Shown here one piece after another: positions 1-13,300 of a stretch of DNA of 64,000 nt (position 1 is its first letter; each line of letters begins with the position of its first letter). Source of the DNA: Artemisia argyi. Taxonomy: Eukaryota; Streptophyta; Magnoliopsida; Asterales; Asteraceae. The DNA is taken from positions 27,481,204-27,545,203 of the forward strand of contig CM060685.1 of NCBI GenBank assembly GCA_030686995.1, read 5' to 3'. The notes under the pieces are model-generated. The model was given only the letters and a program-made list of their open reading frames with translations, had not been told where the DNA came from and searched no databases. The translations under genes were made by a program, and so were the position numbers.

Positions 1-2274
1 TTTAATCAAATAAAGTTGCAAACTTTCTTTTATAACTCACCCAAAAATTACATAAAGTTTCAAACTTTTGAAGATTTGACGAAGATTAAAGGGTAACTAA
101 GGATATTTAGGAGTTTTTGGGTATAATTAAATAGCTTTGGATGGGGTTATGTTCGAGAGTTTATCGTCGTTATTATGCTGAATACAATCCCGGTGCTTTC
201 TTATCTTTTTTTATTATTCTCGCTATTTTCGTTGTTTTTCATGTTTATCTTAGTTATTTGTCATGTTTAGTTTAATTAATTATGCCATGTCTTTAGCGTT
301 AATTAGGATGTTAGCATAGATTTTCCTATGTGCTTGTTTGGTGCTTGGTTGATTTGATGTGGTAATTAGGTAGTGGTTTGAAAATGATGATTATAATTTA
401 GGTTGGAAATTTTGATTTAAACGATAATCCAATAATATTGTTTTAAAAAGTTATAAAATTTGTTTTAACTAAAATTGTAAAGTGAAACCACGTAAAATTT
501 TATTATCTTTTAAAGTTAAAAGCTTTTTAGTAATAAACTAAATTAAATAAGTTTTAGAAAAATCTACTTTTGAAGAGCGTTGTGGTTTATCGTTGTTTGA
601 ATTAAATTACATCTTTTTCAAGTTTATTGGATAAACGGAATCGGGGACCAATAAACTTGGTCTAGTATGTCAATTAATCCAAGGGTCAAAATTCTCATCT
701 TAGATTAACAATTATCCAATCCAAATCACCAATTATTCATCACTTAAAATCAACCATATCCAAACAAGCATATTCCTTCTCATATATATATTTGCCTTTA
801 TTAGTACTTGCGGCCTCTTAGCTATAGTTTTCCTTAGTTTCCCTTTAGATTAGAATTATTCCCGTTGTTTATTATTTAGTTTCCCTTAGTTTCCTTTTAG
901 ATTTGTGTTGTAGTATTAGATAACAACTCCAAACAAGTATATTGGCTTAGCTTATCTCGTAGTTTATTCCTTAGCTTTCCTTAGTTTTATTTTGCCTTAG
1001 TTCTCTTTAGTTTTCCTTTTAGTTGTTATCTTGCCTTAGTTATTATTTGTCTTAGGATTCCCTTCAGTTTTTTTTATTATAAAACCAAAAAAAATTGCGA
1101 TATCTAAGTATCCAACAACACCTATTACGTGAATCTCAATTCACAATTCCTTCGATACGACACTCGGGAGATCAATGCTTACCAAGATACTTTTGTATCA
1201 AAGTTAGTATTTATCATACCGTTTTTACAAATATTTTTGGTCGGTCCTCCAACGATGACCCCTCCTTAATACCATTTGTGGGGGCGTGTAGGTCCTTCCC
1301 CAACCCTATGAGCTTCTATCTCTTCTTACGATGACACGTTTAGTATCCTATCATAGGCTCATTAAGAGTTACTCATGCATTAAATACAACCAATAAAGCC
1401 GTAGTACACATCTGATTACGTTTCTTAAGACGTTCAAGCTTGTTACCGTATAGGAGATTAGCCAATTTACTTAAGCCTAACGCGAGTCAATCAACCAAAC
1501 AATCAATAACAAATCAACAATCAATAATTAATAGCTAGGTTTCATTAGATCTAAGCAAACACTAGGAAATCTAAGCTAGCATGTTAATGTAAAGAAAAGA
1601 CAAACAATTAGTCAAACAACACATAGATATATTGAATGATTAAAGGAAGAACTTATCTTTAATTGAACATGAAAGAAAAGAGGGTTTGAAACCCCTAAAA
1701 TTGCTGAGAAAATCATGCAAGGGTTTTTCTCAAAAGTTACACACAAAGTTCCACCACACAATGAATGAAAAATACCAAAACTATATATAGATTTACAACT
1801 CTGACGGCGTCGGGTTATAGATTCTGACGCCATTAGTTCCCCGTGTCTTAGGGTTTTGTATCGCCCAAGAGACCTTTGACGTCGTCCCTTTATAATACTT
1901 CTGGGCCGTCTCGTTATAGCACAAAGCCAGGCGGCCTTGGACTTTTTGTGCCTGACACCGTCCCGTAGTAATTTCCAAATTCTTTTTTGGGGCGCCTAGT
2001 GTAAAAATCCATCGCATAACTTCATAAGACGACGTCGTCAGTCTCTAAAGCATGACGCCGTTCGGTGTTAATTCCAGACTTTTCTTGGTTTTCTTGTTTC
2101 CTTCATTCTTGAGCATAAAAACATCCGAAAAGCTCCAAAATGCTCCATTTTTCAGAATTCACGTCCTAAGTACCTAAAATGACAAAAGAAATGATTTAAG
2201 GTAATATTTGACCATAAAAACATGATTTATTGCTTAAATGACGCCCTAAAAGGGTATCAAATAAATCCTCATCA
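1..2274 (-). mobile_element. End of an LTR-type retroelement
   Basis: On the minus strand this stretch starts with TGATGAGGATTTATTTGATA at 2274, a TG start as in LTRs, and continues to the window edge. It is AT-rich and non-coding. It holds a GC-richer patch at about 1795-2070 with recurring GACGNCGTC-like words and a run of degenerate CTTAGTTTTCC-like words at 820-1070. No gag, protease, RT or integrase frame is visible, so it may be a large non-autonomous element or a long LTR. The inner edge is sharp: base 2275 begins eEF2-homologous sequence in mid-gene. The other end and any target duplication lie outside the window. Confidence 0.45.
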
Positions 2275-4324
2275 GGTGCACTGGTTGTGGTTGATTGTAT
2301 TGAAGGTGTCTGTATGCTGACAAAAACCATTCTTCGTCAAGCCCTTATTGATAGTATTCATCATGTCTTGACTGTCAACAAGATAGATAAATGTTTCTTT
2401 GAACTTAACCTTGACGGTGAAGCTGCCTATCAAACATTAAAAGAGGTTATTCATGAAGCTAATGCCGTTATGTCTGATTATAAGCACCCGCTTCTAGGCG
2501 ATGTCGGGTTTTACCCCGATAAAGGTACAGTTTCCTTATCGGCTGGGTTGCACGGTTGGGCATTTACTTTAACAAAACTCACAATAAAGTGTGCTTCCAA
2601 TTTAAAAAAAGACGAGTCTGAGATGATGGAAAAGCTTTAAGTCGATACCTTTTATGCCCCGGATACAGAAAAGTGGACCCTATATAACACCGGATCTCCT
2701 TATTCCAAACATGGATTTGTTATGTTTTGTTATGAGCCCATAAAGCAGGTTATCAAAATGTGCAATGAAAACAAGAAAGACAACTTTTGGTCCTTTATGA
2801 GACAGTATGGTGTGAATTTGACTAAACCAGATAGACAGTTGAATCATGACGCATTGATGAAACGTCTCTTGCAGGCTTGGATTCCTGTTGGTAAGGCTTT
2901 ACTCGAAATGATAATCTTTCGTCTGCCTTAGCCGGCTATTGATCAGAAATACCGTTTTGATAGTTTAGACAAAGGTCGGATGGAAGATTGTTATGCGAAA
3001 GCTTCCCGAGAGTGTGATCCCAACAGTCCTCTAATCATGTATGTGTGTAAAATGATTCTTTCTCTAAAGCAAGCAGGTAGATTCTTCGCTTTTGGTCGTG
3101 TGTTTGCTGGTAAAGTTTCAACCAATATGGAGGTTAGGATAATGGGAGCCAACTTTGTGTTTGGTAGCGAGAATGATCATGATCTATTTGAGAAGAGTGT
3201 TCATAGCACACGTATTTAGATGAGAGATAATTTTGTAACTGTTCAGAATGTTCCTTGTGGGAACATAGTTGCAATGGCCGGTTTGGATGAGGTCATCACC
3301 AAATCTGCAACTTTAACAAATGTGGACAAAGTCAAGGCGCATCCAATTCGTGCCATGAAATTCTCAGTGTCGCCAGTTGTCCGTTATGGGTTCAATGTAA
3401 GGATCGAAATGATCTTCCAAAGCTTAAAAAAAGTCTACAACTGCCAGATAAATCCGACCTTAGGGTTGTTTGTTCCATTGAGGAGCACGGTAAAGCTATC
3501 ATTGCTGGTCCGGGTGTGCATCATCTCGAAAACTGTTTGATAGCCCTAAAAAAATTCATGGTTGATGTTCCAATTATTATAAAAGATCATGTTGTCTTAT
3601 GCCTTGAAACCATTATCAAAAAAGATTCTTGCACCGTGAAGGTCTTTCCAGGAACAGGTTGAACAACTTGTCCATAAAAGCTATGCCATTGGGGGACGAG
3701 CTTGCAAAGGCTAATGACGAGTGGAGAATCGGTAAAGTTTTATCTACTGGGCCGAATATGCTTGTCAGTAGTTGTAGGAATGTCAATAACTTAAATGATG
3801 TTCAGGATTCTATTGATTTCTTTTTTCAAATTGCTTCAAAGGAAGGTGTGTTAGCTAATGAGAACATGATGGATATATGCTTTAACATTTGTGATGCCAT
3901 GCTTTGTAATTGCAAACACCGTCGCGTTGATGAAATTATTCCAACAAAAAAGAGTGTTATGTACGCTTCACAGCTCATAACTAAACCCCGAATTTTCAAG
4001 CCAGTCTACCTGGTTGAGATGCAGTCAACAAAAAGTGAACTTCCTCGGATCAGGCGTGAGCGGAACTACCATGGGGATGTGCTTGAGGAAAAGGCCGGTA
4101 CCCTATTTTAAAACATTCAAGCTTATCTACATGTTGATGCATCTTATGGAATTTCTAGGCGTTTGGGGAACTATTGTCAATGTATGTTTGTTCACTGGGT
4201 TATGATGACTTATGATCCACTTGATCCTAGTTCTCCTGCAGGTGCACTTGTCGCCACCATCCGTGACATGAAAGGTCTAGATAAAAAGTTTCCTGAAGTT
4301 GATGACTTCGGGCAAAAGATTTAG
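2275..4324 (+). pseudogene. eEF2 pseudogene, copy 1
   Basis: Homologous to eukaryotic elongation factor 2, the cytosolic GTPase that translocates the ribosome. It starts in the G domain at [11 protein letters not shown], includes an NKID form of the NKMD guanine-recognition motif, and runs through domains II-V to DDFGQKI and TAG at 4322-4324. In-frame stops occur near 2638, 2929 and 3217. A one-base deletion near 3386-3392 shifts the frame just before VQCK. About 30 residues are missing after GRIG in domain IV, near 3730. The histidine matching the diphthamide site is kept (KHR near 3917), but the glycine-rich loop after it is altered. The 5' part is cut off by the element ending at 2274. It faces copy 2 tail-to-tail. 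Confidence 0.95.
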
Positions 4325-4671
4325 TGAGTTTTTTTGTGATCCGTCAAATGTTGGATTATGCGTGTCTTTTGTAAGCAGCTTGGTTGCATAACAATTTTGG
4401 TAACGTAACAGTTTAGGTTGCATAGCCAACCTCGATCTTAGTAAACATTTATGGTTGGATAACAATGCATGTAGTCTGTTTAAAACTAAATGACATTTTG
4501 TTTTAAACAGACAAGATGAACTATTATCCAACCATAAATGTTTACAAAAGATCGAGGTTGGCTATGCAACCTAAACTGTTATGTTACCTAAATTGTTATG
4601 CAACCAAGCTGCTTACAAAACTCATGCATAATCCAACATTTGACGGATCACAAACCAACTCACTGAATCTT
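4325..4671. repeat. Palindromic centre between copies 1 and 2
   Basis: The 3' flanks of copies 1 and 2 are inverted copies of each other. They meet around 4490-4505 with a short spacer between GTCTGTTTAAAAC and GTTTTAAACAGAC. Each arm carries the words GGTTGCATA and ACATTTATGGTTGGATAA. The same structure recurs at 6991-7337 and 9979-10324. A read-through transcript could fold over the palindrome and the flanking pseudogene arms. Confidence 0.9.
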
Positions 4672-5482
4672 TTACACGAAGTCATCAACTTTTGGAAACT
4701 TTTTATCCAGACCTTTCATGTCACGGATGGTGGCGAAAAGTGCACTTGCAGGAGAACTAGGATCAAGTGGATCATAAGACATCATAACCCGGCGATCAAA
4801 CACACATTAAAAATAGTTCCCCAAATGCCTAGAAAGTAAAAAATATGCATCAACAGGTTTATAATCTTGAATGTTGTAAAATAGGGTACCAGCCTTTTCC
4901 TCAAGCACTTCCCCATGGTAATTCAGCTCATGCATGATCCGAGGAAGTTCGATTTTTGTTGATTGAATCTCAACCAGGTAGACTAGATTTAGAAGTCGGG
5001 GTTTAGCTGCGAGCTATGAACCATATATAACAATCTTTGTTGTTGGAATAATTTCATCAACGCCACGGTGTTTGCAATTAATAAGCATGTCATCACAAGT
5101 GTTAAAGCAAATATCCATCATGTTTTCATTAGCCAACACACCTTCCTTAGAAGCAATTGGAAAATCAAAATCAATTGAATCTGGAACATCATTCAAGTTA
5201 TTGAAATTCCTACAACTACTGACAATCATATTTGGCCTAGTGGCTAAAACATTACCAATTCTTCCCTCATCAACAGCCTTTGCAAGCTCGTCCCCCAATG
5301 GCATAGCTTTCATGGGAGAAACAGTTGAACCTGTTCCTAGACAGACCTTTCACGGCGCAAGAATCTTTCTCAATAACGGTTTCAAGGTATAAGACAACAG
5401 GATCTTTTATAATAATCTGTTCATCAATCATTAATTTTTTAGGGCTATCAAATAGTTATCATTAATTGTTAAAGTTGCAGAT
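4672..5482 (-). pseudogene. eEF2 pseudogene, copy 2
   Basis: The minus strand gives the C-terminal half of eEF2, from the domain III/IV region to a stop at 4672-4674. The longest clean stretch, at 5014-5313, contains GDELAKAVDEGRIG and ASKEGVLANENMMDICF. About 290 bp are deleted near 5456-5468 relative to copy 4. At the 5' end, sequence matching SATLT joins directly, head-to-head, to copy 3 at 5482/5483. An identical junction occurs at 8352/8353, so the inverted pair was duplicated as a unit. The terminal GGGCAA seen in plus-strand copies is a stop here, as in copies 4 and 6. Confidence 0.93.
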
Positions 5483-6990
5483 TCTCCTTCTTCCAAACTT
5501 GGGTTTGTTATGTTTTGTTATGATCCCATAAAGCAGATTATCAAAATGTGCAATGAAAACAAGAAAGATAACTTATGGTCCTTTTTGAGACAGTATGGTG
5601 TGACTTTGACTAAACAAAATAGACATTTGAATCATGATGCATTGATGAAGCGCGTCTTGCAGGTTTGGATTTCTGCAGGTAAGGCTGTACTTGAAATGAT
5701 AATCTTTCGTCTGCCTTCGCCGGCTACTGCTCAGAAAAACCGTTTTGATAGTTTAGACAAGGGTCGGATGGAAGATTGTTATGCGAAAGCTTTTCGAGAG
5801 TGTGATCCCAATGGTCCTCTAATCCTATATGTGTGTAAAATGATTCCTTCTCTAGAGCAAGCAGGTAGATTCTTCGCTTTCGGTCGTGTCTTTGCTGGTA
5901 AAGTTTCAACCAATATGAGAAGAGTGTTCATAGCCCACGTATTTAGATGAGAGATAATTTTGTAACTGTTCAGAATGTTCCTTGTGGGAACAAAGTCAAG
6001 GCGCATCCAATTCGTGCCATGAAATTCTCAGTGTCGCCAGTTGTCCGTTATGTGTTCAATGTAAGGATCGAAACGATCTTCCAAAGCTTAAAAAAAGTCT
6101 GCAACTGCTAGATAAATTCGACCTTATGGTTGTTTGTTCCATTGAGGAACACGGTAAAGCTATCATTGCTGGTCCGGGTGTGCATCATCTCGAAAACTGT
6201 TTCATAGCCCTAAAAAAAATTCATGGTTCATGTTCCAATTATTATAAAAGATCCTGTTGTCTTATGCCTTGAAACCATTATCGAAAAAGATTCTTGCGCC
6301 GTGAAAAGTCTTTCCAGGAATAGGTTGAACAACTTGTCCATGAAAGCTATGCCATTGGGGGACAAGCTTGCAAAGGCTATTGACGAGGGGAGAATCGGTA
6401 AAGTTTTAACTACTGGGCCGAATATGCTTGTCAGTAGTTATAGGAATGTCAATAACTTGAATGATGTTCAGGATTCTATTAATTTTGTTTTTCAAATTGC
6501 TTCAAAGGAAGGTGTGTTGGCTAATGAAAACATGATGGATATATGCTTTAACATTTGTGATGTCATGCTTAGTAATTGCAAACACCGTGGCGTTGATGAA
6601 ATTATTCCAACAACAAAGAGTGTTATGTACGTTTCATAGCTCACAGCTAAACCCCGAATTCTCAAGCCAGTCTACCTGGTTGAGATGCTGTCAACAAAAA
6701 GAGAACTTCCTCGGATCAGGCGTGAACTGAACTACCAAGGGGAAGTGCTTGAGGAAAAGGTTGTTACCCTATTTTAAAACATTCAAGCTTATCTACCTGT
6801 TGATGCATCTTTTGGAATTTCTTGGCGTTTGGGGAACTATTGTCAATGTATGTTTGTCCGCTGGGTTATGATGACTTATGATCCACTTGATCCTAGTTCT
6901 CCTGCAGGTGCACTTGTCGCCACCATCCGTGACATGAAAGGTCTAAATAAAAAGTTTCCAGGAGTTGATGACTTCAGGCAAAAGATTTGG
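5483..6990 (+). pseudogene. eEF2 pseudogene, copy 3
   Basis: Begins at the sequence for SPSSK, upstream of domain II, and runs to the C-terminus. It has two internal deletions relative to copy 1: about 60 bp near 5917 (the EVRIMGANFVFGSEND region) and about 65 bp near 5988 (the IVAMAGLDEVITK region). It shares the VQCK frameshift (near 6051) and the GRIG deletion with the other copies. A long frame at 6223-6639 still reads clearly as domain IV/V. The terminal TAG has become TGG near 6989. Confidence 0.94.
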
Positions 6991-7337
6991 TGTGTTATTT
7001 TGTGATCCGTCAATTGTTGGATTATGCATGTCTTTTGTAAGCAGCTTGGTTGCATAACAATTTTGGTAACATAACAGTTTAGGTTGCATAGCCAACCTCG
7101 ATCTTAGTAAACATTTATGGTTGGATAACAATGCATGTAGTCTGTTTAAAACTAAATGGCATTTTGTTTTAAACAGACTACATGAACTATTATCCAACCA
7201 TAAATGTTTACAAAAGATCGAGGTTGGCTATGCAACCTAAACTGTTATGTTACCTAAATTGTTATGCAACCAAGTTGCTTAAAAAAATCATGCATAATCC
7301 AACATTTGACGGATCACAAACCAACTCACTGAGTCTT
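6991..7337. repeat. Palindromic centre between copies 3 and 4
   Basis: Tail-to-tail inverted repeat equivalent to 4325-4671. The centre is near 7155-7170, where CATGTAGTCTGTTTAAAAC is mirrored by GTTTTAAACAGACTACATG. This is the best preserved of the three centres. Confidence 0.9.
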
Positions 7338-8352
7338 TTACCCGAAGTCATCAACTTCTGGAAACTTTTTATTCAGACCTTTCATGTCACGGATGGTGGC
7401 GAAAAGTGCACTTGCAGGAGAACTAAGATCAAGTGGATCATAAGTCATCATAACCCTGCGATCAAACAAACATTGACAATAGTTCCCCAAACGCCTAGAA
7501 AGTCCAAAAGATGCATCAACAGGTATATAATCTTGAATGTTGTAAAATAGGGTACCAGCCTTTTCCTCAAGCACTTCCCCATGGTAATTCAGCTCATGCA
7601 TGATCCGAGGAAGTTCGATTTTTGTTGATTGAATCTCAACCAGGTAGACTAGATTTAGGATTCGGGGTTTAGCTGCGAGCTATGAACCGTACACAACAAT
7701 CTTTGTTGTTGGAATAATTTCATCAACGTCACGGTGTTTGCAATTAATAAGCATGTCATCACAAATGTTAAAGCATATATACATCATGTTTTCATTAGCC
7801 AACACACCTTCCTTAGAAACAATTTGAAAATCGAAATCAATTGAATCCGGTACATCATTCAAGTTAATGACATTCCTACAACTACTGACAAGCATATTCG
7901 GCCTAGTGGCTAAAACATTACCAATTCTCCCCTCATCAACAGCCTTTGAAAGCTCGTCCCCCAATGACATAGCTTTCATGGGAGAAGCTGTTAAACCTGT
8001 TCCTAGATAGACCTTTCACGGTGCAAGAATCTTTCTCAATTACGGTTTCAAGGAATAAGACAACAGGATCTTTTATAATAATCGGAACATCAAGCATCAA
8101 TTTTTTTTGGGCTATCAAACAGTTATCGAGATGATGCACACCCGGAACAACAATGATAGCTTTACCGTGCTCCTAAATGGAATAAACAACCATAAGGTCG
8201 GATTTATCTAGCAGTTGCAGACCTTTTTTAAGCTTTGAAAGATCGTTTCGATCCTTACATTGAACCCATAACGGACAACTGGTGACACTGAGAATTTCAT
8301 GGCACGAACTGGATACGCCTTAAGTTCGTCCACGTTTGTTAAAGTTGCAGAT
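7338..8352 (-). pseudogene. eEF2 pseudogene, copy 4
   Basis: The minus strand runs from SATLT at 8352 to a TAA at 7338-7340 after PEVDDFG. It retains the region deleted in copy 2, including the VQCK frameshift (about 8255-8276) and an in-frame TAG where other copies read IEEHGK (near 8172). It joins copy 5 head-to-head at 8352/8353 with the same bases as the copy 2/3 junction. The orphan fragment at 17674-17790 resembles this copy most closely. Confidence 0.94.
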
Positions 8353-9978
8353 TCTCCTTCTTCCAAACATGGGTTTGTTATGTTTTGTTATGAGCCCATA
8401 AAGCAGATTATCAAAATGTGCAATGAAAACAAGAAAGATAACTTATGGTCGTTTATGAGACAGTATGGCGTGACTTTGACTAAACCAGATAGACATTTGA
8501 ATCATGACGCATTGATGAAGCGTGTCTTGCAGGCTTGGATTCCTGCTGGTAAGGTTGTACTTGAAATGATGATCTTTCGTCTTCCTTCGCCGGCTACTGC
8601 TCCGAAAAACCGTTTTGATTGTTTAGACAAGGGTCGGATGGAAGGTTGTTATGCGAAAGCTTTCCGAGAGTGTGATCCCAACGGTCCTCTTATCCTATAT
8701 ATGTTTAAATGATTCCTTCTCTAGAGCAAGCAGGTATATTCTTCGCTTTCGGTCGTGTGTTTGCTGGTAAAGTTTCAACCAATATGGAGGTTAAGATAAT
8801 GGGAGCCAACTTTGTTTTTGGTAGCGAGAATGATCATGATCTATATGAGAAGAGTGTTCATAGCACACGTATTTGGATGAGAGATAATTTTGTAACTGTT
8901 CAGAATGTTCCTTGTGGGAACATAGTTGCAATGGCCGGTTTGGATGAGGTCATCACCAAATCTGCAACTCTAACAAATGTGGATAAAGTCAAGGCGCATC
9001 CAATTCATGCCATGAAATTCTCAGTGTCGCCAGTTGTCCGTTATGAGTTCAATTTAAGGATCGAAATGATCTTCCAAAGCTTAAAAAAAGTCTGCAACTG
9101 CTAGATAAATCCGACCTTATGGTTGTTTGTTCCATTGAGGAGCACGGTAAACTATCATTACTGATCCGGGTGTGCATCATCTCGAAAACTGTTTGATAGC
9201 CCTAAAAAAATTCATGGTTCATGTTCCAATTATTATAAAAGATCCTAATGTCTTATGCCTTGAAACCATTATCGAAAAATATTCTTGCGCCGTGAAAGGT
9301 CTTTCCAGGAATAGGTTAAACAACTTGTCCATGAAAGTTATACCATTGGGGGACGAGCTTGCAAAGGCTATTGACGAGGGGAGAATCGGTAAAGTTTTAT
9401 CTACTGGGCCGAATATGCTTATCAGTAGTTGTAGGAATGTCAATAACTTGAATGATGTTCATGATTCTATTGATCCTTTTTCAAATTGCTTCAAAGGAAG
9501 GTGTGTTGGCTAATGAGAACATGATGGATATATGCTTTAACATTTGTGATGCCATGCTTAGTAATTGCAAACACCGTGGCGTTGATGAAATTATTCCAAC
9601 AACAAAGAATGTTATGTACGGTTCACAGCTCACAGCTAAACCCTGAATTCTCAAGCCAGTCTACCTGGTTGAGATGCAGTCAACAAAAAGAGAACTTCCT
9701 CGGATCAGGCGTGAACTGAACTACCATGGGGAATTGCTTGAGGAAAAGGCCAGTACCATATTTTAAAACATTCAAGCCTATCTACCTGCTGATGCATCTT
9801 TTGGAATTTCTAGGCGTTTGGGGAACTATTGTCAATGTATGTTTGTTCGTTGGGTTATGATGAATTATGATCCACTTGATCCTAGTTCTCCTGCAGGGGC
9901 ACTTGTCACCACCATCCATGACATGAAAGGTCTGGATCTAAATTTTCTTGAATTGATGACTTCGGACAAAAGATTTAG
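8353..9978 (+). pseudogene. eEF2 pseudogene, copy 5
   Basis: Starts at SPSSKHGFV and runs to DKRF-type sequence and TAG at 9976-9978. Two long frames (about 8353-8712 and 8709-9104) cover domain II-III but are offset by a frameshift near 8705. The shared VQCK frameshift follows near 9045, and another lies near 9475. The start is identical to that of copy 3, showing that both descend from one duplicated junction. Confidence 0.94.
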
Positions 9979-10324
9979 TGAGTTGTTTTGTGATCCGTCA
10001 AATGTTGGATTATGCATGTCTTTTGTAAGCAGCTTGGTTGCATAACAAATTTGGTAACATAACAGTTTAGGTTGCATACCAACCTCGATCTTAGTAAACA
10101 TTTATGGTTGGATAACAATGCATGTAGTCTGTTTAAAACTAAATGACATTTTGTTTTAAACATACTACATGAACTGTTATCTAACCATAAATGTTTACAA
10201 AAGATCGAGGTTGGCTATGCAACCTAAACTTTTATGTTACCTAAATTGTTATGCAACCAAGTTGCTTACAAAAGACATGCATAATCCAACATTTGACGAA
10301 TCACAAACCAAGTCACTGAATCTT
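9979..10324. repeat. Palindromic centre between copies 5 and 6
   Basis: Third copy of the tail-to-tail inverted repeat, centred near 10150-10165. It has small changes from the other two, including loss of a GCC near 10078. Confidence 0.9.
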
Positions 10325-13300
10325 TTACCCGAAGTCATCAACTTCTGGAAACTTTTTATCCAGTCCTTTCATGTCACGGATGGTGGCGAAAAAGGCACTT
10401 GCAGGAGAACTAGGATCAAGTGGATCATAAGTCATCATAACCCAGCGATCAAACACACATTGACAATAGTTCCCCCAAACGCCTAGAAAGTCCAAAAGAT
10501 GCATCAACAGGTAGATAAGCTTGAATGTTGTGAAATAGGGTACCTGCCTTTTCCTCAAGCACTTTCCTATGGTAATTCAGCTCACGCATGATCCGGGGAT
10601 GTTTGATTTGTGTTGACTGAAACTCAACCAGATAGACTAGCTTTAGAAGACGGGGTTCAGCTGCGAGCTATGAACCGTACATAACACTCTTTGTTGTTAG
10701 AATAATTTCATCAACTCCACGGTGTTTGCAATTACTAAGCATGGCATCACAAATGTTAAAGCATATATCCATCATGTTTTCATTAGCCAACACACCTTCC
10801 TTTGAAGCAATTTGAAAACCGAAACCAATTGAATCCTGAAACATCATCCAGCTTATTAACATTCCTACAACTACTGACAAGGATATTTGGCCCAGTGGCT
10901 AAATCTTTACCAATTCTCCCCTCATCAACAGCCTTTGCAAGCTCGTCCCCCAATGGCATAGCTTTCATGGACAAGCTGTTGAACATGTTCCTAGACAGAC
11001 CTTTCATGGCGCAAGAATCTATCTCAATAACGGTTTCAAGGCATAGGACAATAGGTTCTTTTATAATAATCGGAACATCAACCATTAATTTTTTTAGGGC
11101 TATCAAACAGTTATCGAGATGCTGCACACCCAGACCAGCAATGATAGCTTTACCGTGCTCTTAAATGGAACATACAACCATAAGGTCGGATTTATCTAGC
11201 AGTTGAAGACCTTTTTTAAGCTTTGGAAGATCGTTTCGATCCTTACATTGAACCTACAACGGACAACTGGTGTCACTGAGAATTTCATAGCACAAATTGG
11301 ATGCGCCTTGAGTTCGTCCACGTTTATTAAAGTTGCAGATTTGGTGATGACCTCATCCAAACCGGCCATTGCAACTATGTTTCCACAAGGAACATTCTGA
11401 ACAGTTACAAAATTATCTCTCATCCAAATATATGTGCTATGAACACTCTTCTCATATAGATAATGATCATTCTCGCTACCAAAAACAAATTTGGGTCCCA
11501 TTATCCTAACCTCCATATTGGTTGAAACTTTACCAGCAAACAGACGACCGAAATCGAAGAATCTACCTGCTTGCTCAAGGGAAGGAATCATTGATGACAC
11601 ATATAGGATTAGAGGACCATCGGGATCACACTCTCGGAAAGCTTTCGCTTGACGATCTTCCATCCGACCCTTATCTAAATTATCAAAACGGTATTTCTGA
11701 GCAGTAGCCGGCGAAGGCTGACGAAAGATCATCATTTCAAGTACAGCCTTACTAGCAGGAATCCAAGCCTGCAAGACACGCTTCATCAATGCGTCATGAT
11801 TCAATTGTCTATCTGGTTTAGTCAAAGTCACACCATACTGTCTCATAAAGGACCAGAAGTTGTCTTTCTTGTTTTCATTGCACATTTTGATAATCTGCTT
11901 TATGGGCTCATAACAAAACATAACAAACCCATGTTTGCAAGAAGGAGATCCGGTATTATGTGGGTCCACTTTTCTGTATCCGGGTCATAAAAGTTATCCC
12001 CCTGAGCTTTTCCATCATCTCAGACTCGTCTTTTTTTAAATTGGAAGCACGCTTTCTTGCGAATTTTGTCAAAGTAAATGCCCAATTGTGCAACCCAGCC
12101 GAAAAGGCAACAATACCTTTGTTGGGGTAAAACCTGACATTGCCTAGAAGCTGGTGCTTATAATCAGATATAACGGCATTAGCTTCATCAATAACCTCTT
12201 TTAATGTTTGATAGGCAACTTCACCGTCAAGGTTAAGTTCAAGGAAATATTTGTCCATCTTGTTGACAATACAGACATGATGAATACTTTCATCAAGGGC
12301 TTGACGTAGAACGGTTTTGGTCTGCATACGGACACCTTCAATACAATCAACCACGACCAGTGCTCCATCAGTGATACATAGAGCAGCAGTAACCTCGGAA
12401 GAAAAGTCAACGTGCCCAGGTGAATCGATGAGGTTGATAAGGTACTCCTCTCCATTAATTTCCTCTCCCTTATGTTCCTCTCCCTTACGTTTTCTCGTAA
12501 AACCTTTGAGATCTGATTCGACCATCTTGTGGTATAGGGATATACAAGTTGACTTGATGGTGCTGCTCTTTGCATCATCCATACCAGTTTTTGGTTCATT
12601 ATTATTTGTAGTAGCAACAAGTGAGCCGGTCAAAGTTGATTTTCCTGTTATGAAAGAGAAGTATATCAATTAGAAGTAGCAATTGAAATGGATAAAACTT
12701 GATGGTCATGTAAGAAGACAACAAAACCAAAAATGAACACGTAAGTGATAAATTCTTGACAGAAAACATCAAGCATTGTTGTTGATTCATGTATGTCCCA
12801 AAAAGTTAATTACAAAATTAGAGAAAGTGGGTTTTTTTTTTGAATGATCTGGTTTTGTTTTACCATCGATGCGTGAAAGGTAAATAATGATCTAATTATG
12901 TTTTACGATGTGGATAATTTTTTTTTGATTCGCGGTAAAACAAATTTGTAGATCTTCCATCATTTTCCGGTGAGGTCCTACCTTATATGGGGCGAGTTTT
13001 TGTAAAATTGTGTATATCTGAGCACATCATAAACTTTAATACCAACTATTTATAGAATCTAATCTTAACATGAACAAATTTCAACATCACATACATATAA
13101 TAGACAGAGAAAATGCTTAATGTGTAACATCAACAAGTAAAAAAAATAGAACCTTGAGGTTCTCCTTTTTCACAAGAAAACCATAAAAAGTTACAATGAC
13201 ATTTCATTCTAAATGTCTTCCATTCACGGATTCAAAGTACACTAAGTAGAAACTGATTTAGAAACAAAGGCTGTTAACATACCGTGATAAATGTGAGCAA

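Noticed and set aside
1095..1334. Open frame of 79 codons
   Set aside because: Lies in the non-coding interior of the LTR-type element, with no homology and no promoter context.
8299..8352. Frame that seems to extend eEF2 copy 5 upstream
   Set aside because: It crosses the head-to-head junction and reads the antisense of copy 4, so the added residues are not eEF2.
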